From contig NAVB01000243.1 of NCBI GenBank assembly GCA_002179805.1, forward strand, positions 1 to 64,000: a DNA stretch of 64,000 bases, in the 5' to 3' direction. The translations under genes were made by a program, and so were the position numbers. The first letter of the stretch is position 1; the number at the start of each line of letters is the position of its first letter. The notes under the pieces were generated by a model. The model was not told where the DNA came from and did not search any database. It was given only the letters and a program-made list of their open reading frames with translations. This document shows, in pieces, positions 30,919 through 43,086 of the stretch. Source of the stretch: Acanthamoeba lenticulata. Its lineage: Eukaryota; Discosea; Longamoebia; Acanthamoebidae.

Positions 30919-33588
30919 ATGACACGCGGCAGATGCACCGCCAGAGGCAGCAGCTCGCGCCTGGTGGCTCTTGTCGTGCCAGTTGCCGCGTTCTTCTTGT
31001 TTGTTTGCCTCTTTGCGCACGAGGGCTCGGCCCTGCCCCATGAGGACAGCCAGCTGTGGGCCCTCCGGCAGCAGCTTCTGCGTGCGAACAGGACGCCCGC
31101 CCACGCGAAGCGCGACCCGGCCCTGCCCCAGTGCCCCAACCACCCCAACGCTGTGCCCCAGGCCTTCCTCAGCAACGACGTACTTTTTCCACGCGAACAA
31201 AGGGAAGATGAAGAGGCCAACTAACAGCACAACGGACGTTGTCTCGTGTGCTGCAGTTCATGCCTGAGCGACTGCGCCAGGCCATGAAGGACATTGATGC
31301 AAGCATTCGCGCAGAGGCTCAGACCAACTCCATTCACGCCGCGGCGGCAGGTATCGTGTACGATCAGGAGCTCATCTGGGAGCAGGGCTATGGCCGCATC
31401 GACTCTTCAAACCCGTCTTCCCCGTGCGTTCTCAGAGCTCGGCCGTTGGGCTCGGAGTTTACCCTCTAGAGAATTTAGGAAATGCTTAAAACTGACCAAC
31501 CACGGTGCAGGGCGGTGGACTCCAACACCATCTTCCGAGTGGGGTCGATCTCGAAGCTGATTACGGACGTCATGCTCTTCCAGCTGCGCGACCAGGGCAA
31601 GCTCTCGCTCGATGATCCTGTCAGCGTACGACTTGCCCCTTCCGCGTTCTTCTTCGTGTTTTGTCAGCTCCAAACTGAAGCTTCGGCGCCATCATCACAG
31701 AAATACGTCCCAGAGCTGGTGTGGCCGACCCCATTCACCAACAACCCGGGCATCACGTGGCGCACGCTCGCGGGCCAAGTCAGGTTCGTGCACCACATCA
31801 ATCTTTGGCCTCCGATCGTTGTGCTGACGCCATCATGCACATGCATGCGCACATGTGGGAGCAGCGGCCTGACGGGCGCGACGCCGTGCAACTTCTTCTC
31901 CATTTGGGAGCCCATTCTTGGCGACGCTTGCGACATCTCCAATGCGGAGGCCTGGAAGCGCGTCACTGCGCAGCCGGTACCGAGCTGCAGCCTCGGCCAC
32001 GGTGCCCATCACGCCTAGCCAATGACCGTTTCCCTGTGTGGTGTGGTGTGCGGGCGTGGCAGCCGACGGTGCCCATGTGGCAGGAGCCGCACTATGCTGA
32101 CGGTGCCTACGCCATCATCGGCCGCGCGCTGGAGACCCTGGTGGGCATGTCGTGGGAGGACTACGTCACCAACCACATCTTCAAGCCCCTCGGTATGGCC
32201 ATTCTTGTTGTTGTTATTGCTGTTAAATATCGTTGGCTGAGCGAGCGGCCCTCTGCGTCGGTCTGTCCGCGATTGTCTCACGTGGCAACGGATTCAGGAA
32301 TGGACAGCACGTACGTGACCTACGACGGCTGGTCGGACATGGCCAAGCGGGTGCCCCCGGGCATGGTGGGCAACACATCGCTTCCGTCCTTTGTGGCGCA
32401 CGCCGACTTGCGGTGGGCGCGCCCGACCGGCAACGTACGCCCGACCCCCCGCCCTGGCTCACTGGCCCGGTTTCGTTATAAAGATTGATTATCCGACCTA
32501 TGGGCACACACGAATCTAGGTGTACTCGACGGTGAAGGACCTGGCGCGCCTCGCGTCGCTCTTCATGGTGGGTCAGCGTGAGGAGCGCAACGTGCTGGGC
32601 ATCTACACGAGCACCCTGCGTGAGATGCTGACGCCCTCCTTTATCAACGACGAGCGCGTACGAACACCGACCGTCCACCGCTTTCCTCGCGCATCGCAAA
32701 GTGCACAAGAGGGCCCGGGACTGACCCTCGGGCGTGTTCACGCGCGTGCAGACCACGGGCTACGGCTTCCCGTTTGAAGTGTACCACAGCAGCGTCTTTG
32801 GCGCCGACCTCCCGCCGCGCTGGCTGCGGCTCAAGCTGGGCTCCATGCCGGGCTACCTCGGCATGGTGGCTCTCGTGCCCGAGCTCAAGACTGGTGCGCT
32901 CAAGCCCAGCCTCGACTTGCGCCGCTTGGGCCCTTTTGCTCACGGCGCACACACTCATCTCAACACAGCCATGGTCATGCTGAGCGCCGGGTACCTGATG
33001 CCCTTTGACGGGCTGGGGATGCTGCTCCCGGCCATCGAACAGACCTTGTGGGACCTGCAGCCCATGCCCACCAACCCGGGCAACCTCACCGTCTTTGCGG
33101 GCACCTACCAGGCCAGCCTCTTTGCTGGGTGCGTACGAGCAAACGTTCGCTGTTGTCATCCAAGTGCCCTGGACCTCATGTTGGACCATCATGTCGTGAT
33201 GAGTGAAGGACGTTGAGAGGCAATGTGATCGTCAATGCTGACCTCATCAATGTGAGGCTCAACATCTCCTTTATCCTTGAAGGTGTGTAGAAGTATGCAC
33301 ATCAGAAGAACATGTTGTTGTTGTTGTTGCTGACAACCAAGTGATGCAGGACTGGGCATCCCGAAGACGTCCATGACCCAGGCCTTTGCCGTGTGGGACT
33401 CGGAAAACTCGTTCCGCATCCTGGGCCCGACCACCGGCCAGTGCCTCAACGTCGAGTCCGGCATGACCAACGTGCGGATCACCTTCGCCCTCGGCGACCC
33501 GTCGTGGTTCGGCGGGCCACCTCAGGTGGTGTCCCTCTCGGTGCCCTCCGATCCCTTCTACGGCTGGGACTTTGTCAAGCAGCGGTGA
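30919..33588 (+). CDS. Secreted serine beta-lactamase-like protein (class C type)
   Basis: Twelve exons keep phase: 30919-31179, 31257-31423, 31511-31625, 31701-31783, 31865-31976, 32063-32192, 32298-32434, 32520-32657, 32752-32893, 32969-33128, 33218-33282, 33350-33588 (582 residues). The N-terminus is a signal peptide or anchor (LVALVVPVAAFFLFVCLFA). The catalytic SxxK is S155-I-S-K158 in FRVGSISKLIT. The tyrosine motif is Y257-A-D in HYADGAYAIIGRALE. Both belong to the penicillin-binding/beta-lactamase superfamily, which includes animal LACTB and LACTBL1. The C-terminal ~110 residues form an extra beta-rich region. Eukaryotic members act as peptidases or esterases rather than antibiotic-resistance enzymes; the substrate is unknown. 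Located in the secretory pathway or lysosome by inference. Confidence 0.85.
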
Positions 33589-33654
33589 ACCAAGAACGAA
33601 AACCAACTGTTGATCTGTATTCTTCACTTTTTGGTTCAGCTCTGGGCATGGAGC

Positions 33655-34215
33655 TCAGTTCAGCCCAAGCCTTGAGCACAGACGCTTCCAATCATCGAGG
33701 CGCTCAGACGCGAAAGGCGGGACGAGCTCATCGTTGAAATTGGTTCTGGGCATGGCTGCTTGCAGGCGTTCCCGTGTGTGCAACCTGATCTCTGAGAGAG
33801 TGTCCGGAACAGATGCGCCGAGATCCGCCTCGTTGTTATCAGTGTTGATGTCCATCTTGGAGTGGACGACGATCCAGGGGATGCCGAACTGCTGCAGATA
33901 ACAGATGGTGTGGACGTCTGGTTTGACCTGGTGACGATGACAAGCTCGAACCACCTAAGGCCGTAGTTTTGAGTGTAGTCGGCTGACCGCACCAAGCTCA
34001 TGCCCAGGCACTCCAGGCATGTCCCATATGCAGGCCATATTCGTGCGATAAGGCGTCGGCTTGGCCGTCGTCTCGATGACGCCGACAGTGGCTGCGCCAT
34101 TGTCGGTGGGCTTGACGCCGCGGAGGGAGTTGATCAGGACTTGCCAGTGCCTGACGTACCACACACGGCCCAGTTGTGGAGGACGAGCGCGAGAGATAGG
34201 CTGGCTTGAAGGAGC
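33655..34215 (-). pseudogene. Broken IRG-type (immunity-related) GTPase
   Basis: On the minus strand the G domain of an IRG-like GTPase can be followed across several frames. The P-loop segment NWAVCGTSGTGKS (34137-34175) runs straight into a stop. One base out of frame follow LINSLRGVK, GVIETTAKPTPYR and IWDMPG (G3). Another frame gives NYGLRWFELVIVT, and a third gives FGIPWIVVHSKMDIN (G4-like), ending at 33655. At least three frame changes occur over ~500 bp without sites for introns of normal length, so it is called a pseudogene. IRG proteins act on pathogen-containing vacuoles in vertebrates and related families occur in protists. Sequencing error is an alternative for one break but less so for three. 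Confidence 0.7.
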
Positions 34216-34382
34216 ACAAGGGGTTACTTCCTGTAGGGCTGGTATCGCCAAACCAAATCTGCTATCGACATCTTTTTTTTGAGAATGAGAAGAAAATAAA
34301 GAAAATACACTTATGAAAAAAGAAAACGCGTTGTTCCGTCCGTTGGGGAGATCAAGAGACGAGCCACACACAGACGACAAAG

Positions 34383-37300
34383 ATGGAGGCCGCTTCGGGC
34401 TCACACGCATCTCTTACCGCGTCCACATCGTCTCTCGATTCGTCGTCGTCCTCTCCAGATGAACGAACGTCGTCCTTCGAGGACGTATTATACGCCAATG
34501 GCGCGAGTCAGGTTAAACCCATTGAGGACATCAGCGCACCGGCCTCTTCCGCACAAGGAAGCTCAACTCCTCAAGCGCCACAGATCCTGGTGGAAGACGC
34601 CTCCGACACCAAGGGCAAAGGCAAAGCCGCTGCTGACCACGACGATGAAGAAGACTGTGCAGAGGGCGAGGGAGGGGTGAAGCTCGTGCAGGAGGGAGAT
34701 GAAATCGACGAATCTTCGTCGTCCATTCTCGCATTCCTTCATGGCTTCCCGCGCATCGTGCTACGTGCGGCGACCCGCAAATTCGTTTTCGTGAAGGGTG
34801 GCCTGCGCCTCACAGGCAGCCGTGTGAAGGCCACCTGCACTCATGCCGATCTCGTCAACGATCACAAGGCCGGCCAAGAGGTAGGTTCCCCCTCAAATCA
34901 ACAAATCTTATAATCTACAAAACAAATTCACTTTTTGTTGTCGGTGCAGCTGTTCCAGCCCGAGTGGTACGTTGGAGCCGAGAACGCGCGCCTGTTGGCC
35001 CTCAAGACAGCCGACGGCGCCTACTGGAGCGTGGAGAAGCAGAACGGCAGCCTCTCGTTGGCGTACGGCCCGCCCCAACAAAACGGCCGCCCTTCTGCCG
35101 CTGATGTCATGTGAGGCTCATCACGCTCTTGCGCGGGCGTCCAGCAAGGTGACCACGCCGCGCGACAGCGAGCTCTTTGCAGTGGAGCTCGTCGGCGGGG
35201 GCAGCGGTGTGGCCTTCCGCAGCTGCCTCACGCAGAGTTACGTCGGGCTCAACCCCAAGCAAAAGACCAAGGTCCTCCGCGTACTGTTGACTTCTTCCTT
35301 CTAGCTCCTCTTCATGCTTTGGCCAAGCGAGGCTCACAACTCATCACAACACGACAAAGAAATCGGCACGGTTGGAGGCGAGCGCGACGGCCGCAGGCGA
35401 TTACGAGACGTTCTACGTGAGCGTCAAGTGCGGCCTCCTGTTGGCGGTGCCCGAGTCCGAGTCGGACCAGCTGATCGTGAGCGCCACCAAGCTGGGCCGC
35501 TTCGCGACGGACAATCGCGACAAGCTCCACCGGTGGGAGTGCTTCCTCATCCAGGCCACCGGCAACTGCTGCACCATCGCCTCCTCTCACAAGCGGTCCG
35601 TCGTCCGCTGAGCTTCACTCGCACAAGTGTTTTATGCTGACGTCAGCAACGATGTGCTGCTGACGTCATCAGCTTCCTTACCGCGGCGACGACCGGGCGG
35701 ATCGCGATCGATGCCAAGGACAAGGGCTCCCAACAGCTGTTCGCGCTCGTGCCGAGCTCGCCGTTGAACGACTGGAAGTACTACATCCGCACGTGGTACA
35801 ACTGCTACCTGCGCTGCGAGGACCCCAAGAGCGCGCACTCCCAGTTCGTGGCCGACGTCAAGGACGAGACCAAGGGCGCCACGCCGTTCCAGGTGCTGCC
35901 CCTGGGCGTCCCGGCCGAGGAGCTCAAGCTGCGCAGCCAGAACCTGTCATCGAGCCTCAAGTACGAGCCGCTCCTCATTTGTTGCACCATTTTTTGCATT
36001 CCTCTCACACATACGCGGTCGTAACAGTGCGCTGCAGACGACGATCGCGGATGAGGTGGACGAGACAGAGACTGAGTCAGAGAAGAAGGAGGAACGACGG
36101 GACCAGCAGCAGATGCGCGAGGCCGTTCGTGGCCGGAGCGACACCACGTTGGCCAAGCTCACTGAGGTGCCCTGACAAACGACCTCCCCCTGCTCTTTAT
36201 CGTCGTGGAAGCGGGCCGCTCACACTGCTGCCCTCCCGAATCCGGACTGCAGTCGTTGAAGAAAGAAGGCAAAGGGCGGTCGCCGTCGACGCTGCTGAGG
36301 GAGCATCTCATCCCGGGCGAGGTCACCGTCATGAAGATTGAGCAGATGGCTCACCTCGTCACCGGTCGCGCCGAACTCGTACCTTTTCCTCGCACATTTC
36401 CATTTGTTGATTTACTTTTGTTATTGGTTTCTCATGGCCCATAACGGCGTGTTGCAGGGGACGATCTATGTGACGAACATGCACATCATATACAATCCGC
36501 AATTCGTGTACAACGACGCGGCACCGTCGCCGCCAGCGGAAGACGAGGAGGCCAAGGGGCGCGGCCGCCGCAAGACCGTCTCGCGCCGCCGGTTGGCCAA
36601 GGGCTGGAAGGTCGGGCTGGGCTACATCGACTACATCGAATCGTCGCTCGACAACCCCTCGACCTCCTCCTCGACTTCATCGTCCTCTGCTGGTGCCGCG
36701 GCGTCCTTGTCGGCCCCGGCGGCCTCGTCGTCACCGTCGTCGTCATCGTCGTCGTCCAACTTCTCGATCAACCTCTACTGCAAGGACTTCAACGTCATCC
36801 AGCTGTCGTCGCTGCCCGGCCACGAGCAGACGGCCGACAGCTGCCGGGCCATGGTCGACAAGCTCCACGAGCTGTGCGCCCTGGCGCGCCGCGTGCCGGC
36901 GGACGACTCCCCGGCCGGCGTGTACAAGCACGCCCTCGATGACCTGCACAGCGGCGAGTTTGTGGACGACGGGTGGACCCTCTATGACCCGCAGGCCGAG
37001 CTTGAGCGGCTGGGCATCGGGGCGACCGAGGAGGACCGCCGGCACTGGCGTCTGACCGAACTCAACCGGGAGTACGGCCTGTGCCGCACGTACCCGCGCG
37101 TGCTGGCTGTCCCGGCGCAGGTCACCGACGACCAGCTGCGCAGCATCGTCGAGTACCGCTCGCGCGGCCGCCTGCCGGCCGTTGTGTGGCGCCACCCGGC
37201 CACCCACGCCGTGCTCATTCGCTGCAGCCAGCCGCGCCGCGGCCTCAAGCTGGCCACCTGCCACGAGGACGAGTACTACGTCGAGTGCGTCCGACAAATC

Positions 37301-38514
37301 AGTTCGTATCCCCTCTCGATATTTTATTCTTAATTTTCTTAAGACTTACAAAATTGCTCTTCCAGGCAAAGTGTACAGTAAGGAGAAGGAGCCCCACATC
37401 CAGTTCCTCGACGCACGACCACGCGTCAACGCCTTTGCCAACCAACTCAACGGCGCCGGCACGGAGGACATGAGCAACTACAAGAAGTGCAAGAGGAAGT
37501 TCCTGGGTATTGGCAACATCCACGTCATGCGCAACGCCTTGTACAAGGTCGAGAAGCTTGCCTTCCTCGCCGCCGAGTACGTCCACTATTTATCAAGTTT
37601 CATTTAATATTTATGAAAATGATCAACTTATAAATGTATGTTATTAGGCGGCGAAAGTCCAAGGCTGCGCTGGCGGTGGAGAGCGAGGCCGACTTTGAGC
37701 TATGGCTGGGCCAGCGCGAGGAGACGCTGACGTGGCTCGAGTACATCGCGCTCATCATCTCGTCGGCCAAGCGGACCGTGCGGCTCCTCGAGCGCGGCAC
37801 CTCGATCATTTTCCACTGCTCCGATGGCTGGGACCGCACGGCGCAGGTGTGCGCGTTGGCCGAGCTCCTGATCGACCCCTACTTCCGCACCCGCCGCGGC
37901 TTCGCTCTCCTCATCGAGAAGGAGTGGCTCTCGTTCGGCCACAAGTTTGAGGAGCGCATCGGCCACCGGGGCCGCGGCGAGAAGGACAAGGAGCGTTCCC
38001 CCATCTTCTTCCAGTGGCTCGAATGCGTCTACCAACGTACGCCCATTTTTATTTCTTTTTCCATGTTTTTTGGTGTGTGGCTTCTTATTTATTTTTCATC
38101 TGTTTAATTTAAAACATTTATTTATTGTGTTTGTTGCTGCAGTGTTGCGGCAGTTCCCGTCGGCGTTCGAGTTCAACGAGAAGTTCCTCCTGGAGATCCA
38201 GCACGCGACCTACTCGTGTCTCTACGGCACCTTCCTCTGCAACTCGGAATACGAGCGGCTCGTCGAGCAGCAGCTCCCGACCAAGACCACCTCGCTCTGG
38301 AGCCACATCATCACCGCGCCCGTACGAGACCCCTCCCTGCTTCCCTGGCCAACGGTCAATCGTGCCTAACTATGTGTGCGCGGGCGCGAAATAACAATAG
38401 CAATTCAACAACATCATGTTCGATCCGAGGACGACGTCGGGGCTGATCGACCCGTCGTCCAAGGATGTCAAGTTGTGGATGAAAGCGCACTTCCCCTTCC
38501 TCGAAGTCGCGTGA
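34383..38514 (+). CDS. Myotubularin-family phosphatase with N-terminal beta-trefoil-like region
   Basis: Twelve exons keep phase: 34383-34880, 34950-35062, 35145-35271, 35360-35595, 35673-35960, 36028-36166, 36253-36378, 36458-37301, 37366-37576, 37648-38036, 38143-38321, 38401-38514 (1087 residues). Residues ~1-120 are disordered. ~125-430 show fascin/actin-crosslinking-like repeats ([35 protein letters not shown]). A coiled acidic linker follows. A PH-GRAM-like region ([16 protein letters not shown]) then precedes the myotubularin catalytic domain, with CRSYPRVL-like [31 protein letters not shown] and active-site C918-SDGWD-R924. The CX5R motif is intact, so it should dephosphorylate PI3P or PI(3,5)P2 on endosomes. 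Confidence 0.88.
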
Positions 38515-38636
38515 GGACCCCTCTCCCAAGCGGTGTTTTCTCTTCTTGTTTTCTCTGCCACGTTTCTTCAAGAATTTATTTTTTACGACAGGAAATGTAA
38601 TCAATTACTTCCGGGCTTCATTTCAACCGAAGCACC

Positions 38637-40194
38637 ATGTTCTTTCAACTGGACGCGGCAGCGACTGAGGCGGAACTTTTGACGTATTGGGGCGCGTTCT
38701 CACCAGAGTTGCGCCAGAGACCCAGACCCGCCCTGCCCCCACGGCTGCGGCGCGACCGCCGCAACAATGGTCCCTCTGACCACCTGCTGCCTTTCTTGGC
38801 CGTGCTGCCAGACCCGTTTTGCTTCTCAGGTATGGCCAAGCCCACGATGTCGGCGCCTGAGTCAGAGATACAGTGGGCTTGCAGCATCGCAGGACTCTTC
38901 GAGTGGTTGTTCTTCTCTCGTGGGCCTCATGCCGGCCTCTCCTTCCTCGACACGGGTCACGACGACGATGGTCATAATGAGACCTCTCCAACAACTTCGA
39001 CCAAGTTGGAGCTGAAAGTGGAGCTGGTTTTGTGGCTTGCACAAGCAGTTGCGTGGACCACCCGGGAAGAGTCCGACGTTACAGAGGCGACGGGCATTCA
39101 CACTGGACAGCGCCTGGCCGAGCTGTGCACCATCACGGTCGAGCGGCTTGCCGCCGCGGCGCGGGAGCCCAGATACGAGCCTGTGGCATTGGCCTTGGTC
39201 AACTGTCTCGAATTGGCCATCAATCGGCGCGAACCCTCGTGCAAGACCTTTCAAACCGTGGTGAGCCTGCTGGACGGCCGCCTGGACGCGAATCCGGCTG
39301 TTCTCGTGGGCACGTACCTTCCCAACGACCCTGACTTGCCCTCACTTTGCCGAACCTGACCTCAGGCTTCTTCTTCCTACTCCTCCTCCTTTTATTTTTT
39401 ATTTTTTTATTAAAAAAAATAGAGTTTCTCCAGTTTGTCGTACCGCTGCTGGCACGGGAGCAGACCATCGGCTCCTGTGATCTGTACAGTGTGCTGGCCG
39501 AGCGGCTTTTGTCTCTCGCGATGACCCACACCGACGAGTCCATCCGGAACACAGCGCTGTTCTGTCTTATGCGAGATGGAGACCGTCTTCCAAGCGGCGG
39601 GTTCTGGTCGCTGTCACCTCACCTATCTGATGGCCCAGTATCAACTGTACGGCCTCCTTCTGCTTCCTTTTGTTAACATCATCAACAGAAGAAGAATAAC
39701 GTGCGTTTTGGTTACATGCAGAGGCTGTTGGAGCTGGCCTTTGATATTGAGGCGCCGCGGGTCTGCCGCATCATGATTCTGCGCAACCTGCACCGGTTCC
39801 AATGTCGCCCGAGGTGCATCGACTTGGCGCTCGATGCTGCAGCGGTAAGAGCCCTCAAGTCAGAGCGGCGCGCGATAATAGCCCCCAACAACAAAGACCC
39901 TATTAACCACAAAATGGACATCATCAGAACGAAGACGAGGAAATCGCCTTGGCCGGCACACAAGCTTTGCTGCGCTTCAGGACTGATCGTGGCGAGGAGG
40001 CTGTGGCGAGGGCATGTGAGGCGCGCCATGGGCGAGATGTGCTGCTGGCCAACCTGGTGAGTGATGAAGCCTTGATGGCCAGCTTGCTTGCAAAAGTCAT
40101 GGTAGAATGCCAAAGTGAGAAGACCAAAGAACAAAGTGCTTCATTAACAATTGATCAATATGGGCCATGTTATCATTTTATACACGGATTGTAG
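38637..40194 (+). CDS. HEAT-like protein, tandem copy 1 (internally deleted)
   Basis: Exons 38637-39260, 39425-39646, 39722-39844, 39928-40194 (411 residues). It shares nearly identical blocks with the gene at 40603: LDAAATEAELL-YWGA, HLLPFLAVLPDPFCFSG, GPHAGLSFLDTGHDDDGHNE and SLAMTHTDES. Shared splice sites show a tandem duplication. After HGRDVLLANL the copy jumps to SDEALMASLLAKVM. In the longer copy that segment lies about 150 residues further on, so roughly two exons have been lost in frame, followed by a non-homologous 20-residue tail. The helix-rich pattern resembles HEAT/ARM repeats; no family is recognised. It may be a decaying duplicate or a truncated functional variant. Confidence 0.7.
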
Positions 40195-40602
40195 ATAATC
40201 TACTCTGCAACAAATGCAACTTTGATTTGGTTAGCCACCACATCATTGTTGTTGCTGGAAAAAGAGGTGAGATTTGGTTAGGTGTTGTTCAGTATACAAT
40301 TCCTACCTACATATATTTTCAATAGCTAAAAATGAATGAAAATGGCTCATAACATGAAATTGATGGTGCAGCTACTTATGTATCATATAAACTTATTCTT
40401 AGTTTTTTTGCCACAAAAACAATTTTCATACATGGACACAAAGAGTGGGTGGACTGGGCAGGCCTCTATCAACCCATTGGGGCGTTGGAGGGTTTAGGGA
40501 GTTAAAAACGGCGTGCACCGCCGGTTTATCCGCTAATTCAGGGCTAATTCAGTTCGCTTTTTCACTTCAACGCGGAAAACGAAACCGCTCCAAGCAAACG
40601 CC
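40195..40602. other. AT-rich intergenic spacer between tandem paralogs
   Basis: 408 bp, more AT-rich than the surroundings. No gene, RNA or repeat was recognised. It includes the promoter and 5' UTR of tandem copy 2. The stretch does not resemble the region upstream of copy 1 at a glance. Confidence 0.4.
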
Positions 40603-42994
40603 ATGTCTTTCTTCTTGGGGAGCAAGAGAACGCGCACCCGAGGGCAGGAGAACGATGATGGTGATGACGATGCCGTTCAGCGCGAAGCCGCACCCCCACA
40701 ACTGGACGCGGCAGCGACGGAGGCCGAACTGTTGGCGTATTGGGGCGCGCTCTCCCCAGAGTTGCGCCAGAGACCCAGACCCGTGCTGCCTCCACGGTTG
40801 CGGCCCGTGCAAGGCCTCCGCAAAAATGAGCCCTCCGGCCATCTGCTGCCTTTCTTGGCCGTGCTGCCAGACCCGTTTTGCTTCTCAGGTAGGACCGACC
40901 CGGCCATGTGCAAGCCCAGGTTCATGTCGGCGCCTCCGCCAGAGTTGGCCCAGTGGGCCCGCAGCGCCGCAGGACTCTTCGAGTGGTTGTTCCTCTCTCG
41001 CGGACCTCATGCCGGCCTCTCCTTCCTCGACACGGGTCACGACGACGATGGTCATAATGAGACCTCTCCAACAACTTCGACCAAGTTGGAGCTGAAAGTG
41101 GAGCTGGTTTTGTGGCTTGCACAAGCAGTTGCGTGGACCACCCGAGAAAAGTCCGATGTTACAGAGGCGACGGGCATTGACCAGCGCCTGGACGAGCTGT
41201 GCGTCATCAGCGTCGAGCGGCTTGCCGCCGCGGCGCAGGAGCCAAGACTCGAGCCCGTGGCATTGGCCTTGGTCGACTGTCTCGAATTGGCCATCAATCG
41301 GCGCGATCCCTCACGCGAGATCTTTCAAGCTGTGGTGAGCCTGCTGGACGGCCGCCTGGACGCGAATCCAGCTGTTCTCGTGGGCACGTATCTTCCTGAC
41401 GACTCTGACTTGCCCCTCACTTGTCGAGCCTGACCTCAGTTTGTTCCTCTTCTTCTTCTTCTTCTTCCCAGAGTTCCTCCGGTTTGTCGTGCTGCTGCTG
41501 GAGCAGATCCCCGACCCAGATCTGTATGCCGTGCTGGCCGAACGGCTTTTGTCTCTCGCGATGACCCACACCGACGAGTCTGTCCGGCACACGGCACTGT
41601 TCTGTCTTTTGCGAGATGGCGAGCGTCTTCCAAGCGGCGGGCTCCGTATGCCATCGGATCCGCTCCCCGATGGACCGGTGTCAACAGTATGACCTTCTTC
41701 TGCAAGAAAGAAGAACAACAAAAATTGCATCTGATGGTGGACATGACACTTCGGTCGCGTGCAGAGGCTGTTGGAACTGGCCGTCGACCTTGAGGCGCCG
41801 CAGATCTTTCGCATTATGATTCTGCGCAACCTGCACCAGTTCTGGTGCCGCCCGAGGTGCATCGACTTGGCGTTCAATGCTGCAGCGGTATGAGTCCTTC
41901 AGTCAGAGCGGCGCGATAGACCCTATTAACCACAAAATGGACATCATCAGAACGAAGACGAGGATATCGCCTTGGCTGGCACACAAGCTCTGCTGAGCTT
42001 CGTGAATGGTAGCGGGGCGGAGGCTGTGGCGAGGGCGTGTGAGGTGCACCATGGGCGAGATGTGCTGCTGGCCAACCTGGTGCGCCGGGAGCCCGACGTG
42101 CCAAGCCTGTTGGACATTGCCATCAAGCGTGTCGCAGTGTTGGAGGAGTGCACTGCGATACTGGGGCAGGTGCCGGCGGAGCTGCACACCAGAATCAATG
42201 CCATGTGCGCCAATCTCGAGGCCCAGAAAGCCGGTACGTTGTTCTTCCTTTTTATATTGTGTTTTCTATTTTTTTTTGTTTGTGTTGTCTTTTTTATCTA
42301 TTTTTTATTCATGCAAAACTGATGCTAAAAAAAATGAAAAGAAGAAAAATTAAATGCGTGTGTGCAGGGCCTACAACCAGCAACAATCAACCTCTCACAC
42401 CTCTGCAAAAGCTCACAAAGAAGGTCCTCTTCAACCTTTTCAATGTATCGATGACCCATGAGACGCTACTCGCCATTCAAGCTATGTTTGACGCCCCGGG
42501 AGGCTGGAAGCCCAGGTTCGAGCACAGCACACGCAACCACAACCATGCTAATGAAACCTGACTATTAAGGCGATGACGTGCGTGGCCCCACCAGGGAGGG
42601 CGCACTGCTGGGCCTCTGGTGCCTGCCACGCTTGCCAGAGAGCAACGACGAAGCCCAGCTGGTCTTCAGCTTGCTTGCAAAAGTCATGGACTCATTCACA
42701 TATCCCAAGGTCCAATTCCAGCCTCTCTGCCCATGCGAGCGCGCGGACAGACGACTAAACAACAATAATAAAAAATAAACAATAAAAAAAAAAAAAAAAC
42801 AGGTTGAAGTGAGGCAAATGGCGGTGTCGGTGCTGTCCCATTGGGGCACAATGTCCTTTTCTTCACACCAAGCACTGAAGGAGCTGATTAATAAGAAGCT
42901 CTCGGAGGTGGCTTGCCACGACCCTGACGCGAGCGTACGAGCCGCAGCGTCCTCGAGTACGCGGCAGTGCCTGAATCCCTTCGCTTTCTTTTAA
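40603..42994 (+). CDS. HEAT-like protein, tandem copy 2 (full length)
   Basis: Exons 40603-41334, 41474-41686, 41765-41887, 41951-42233, 42368-42515, 42595-42709, 42803-42994 give 601 residues. The N-terminus (MSFFLGSKRTRTRG, then an acidic stretch) is absent in copy 1. The rest matches it until HGRDVLLANL and continues with SLLDIAIKRVAVLEEC, LTPLQKLTKKVLFNLFNV, REGALLGLWCLPRLPE and QLVFSLLAKVMDSFTYPK. It closes with a HEAT-like VEVRQMAVSVLSHWG and DPDASVRAAAS. The shape suggests an alpha-solenoid scaffold; the function is unknown. The last exon could continue through an intron at GCGAGC|GTACGA (42938), but the open frame to 42994 is simpler. Confidence 0.75.
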
Positions 42995-43086
42995 CTTAGA
43001 ATGCAAACTTCCTTCAGCTCCAAGACTTCGTTCCATATGTGTGCAAGGTGGTGTACTGATGGATGATGACGAAGAAGTTGAATGTT

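Noticed and set aside
42773..42802. Poly-A tract as evidence for a retrotransposed copy
   Set aside because: It is an A-rich intron end before an AG acceptor, and the surrounding gene retains introns at paralogous positions.
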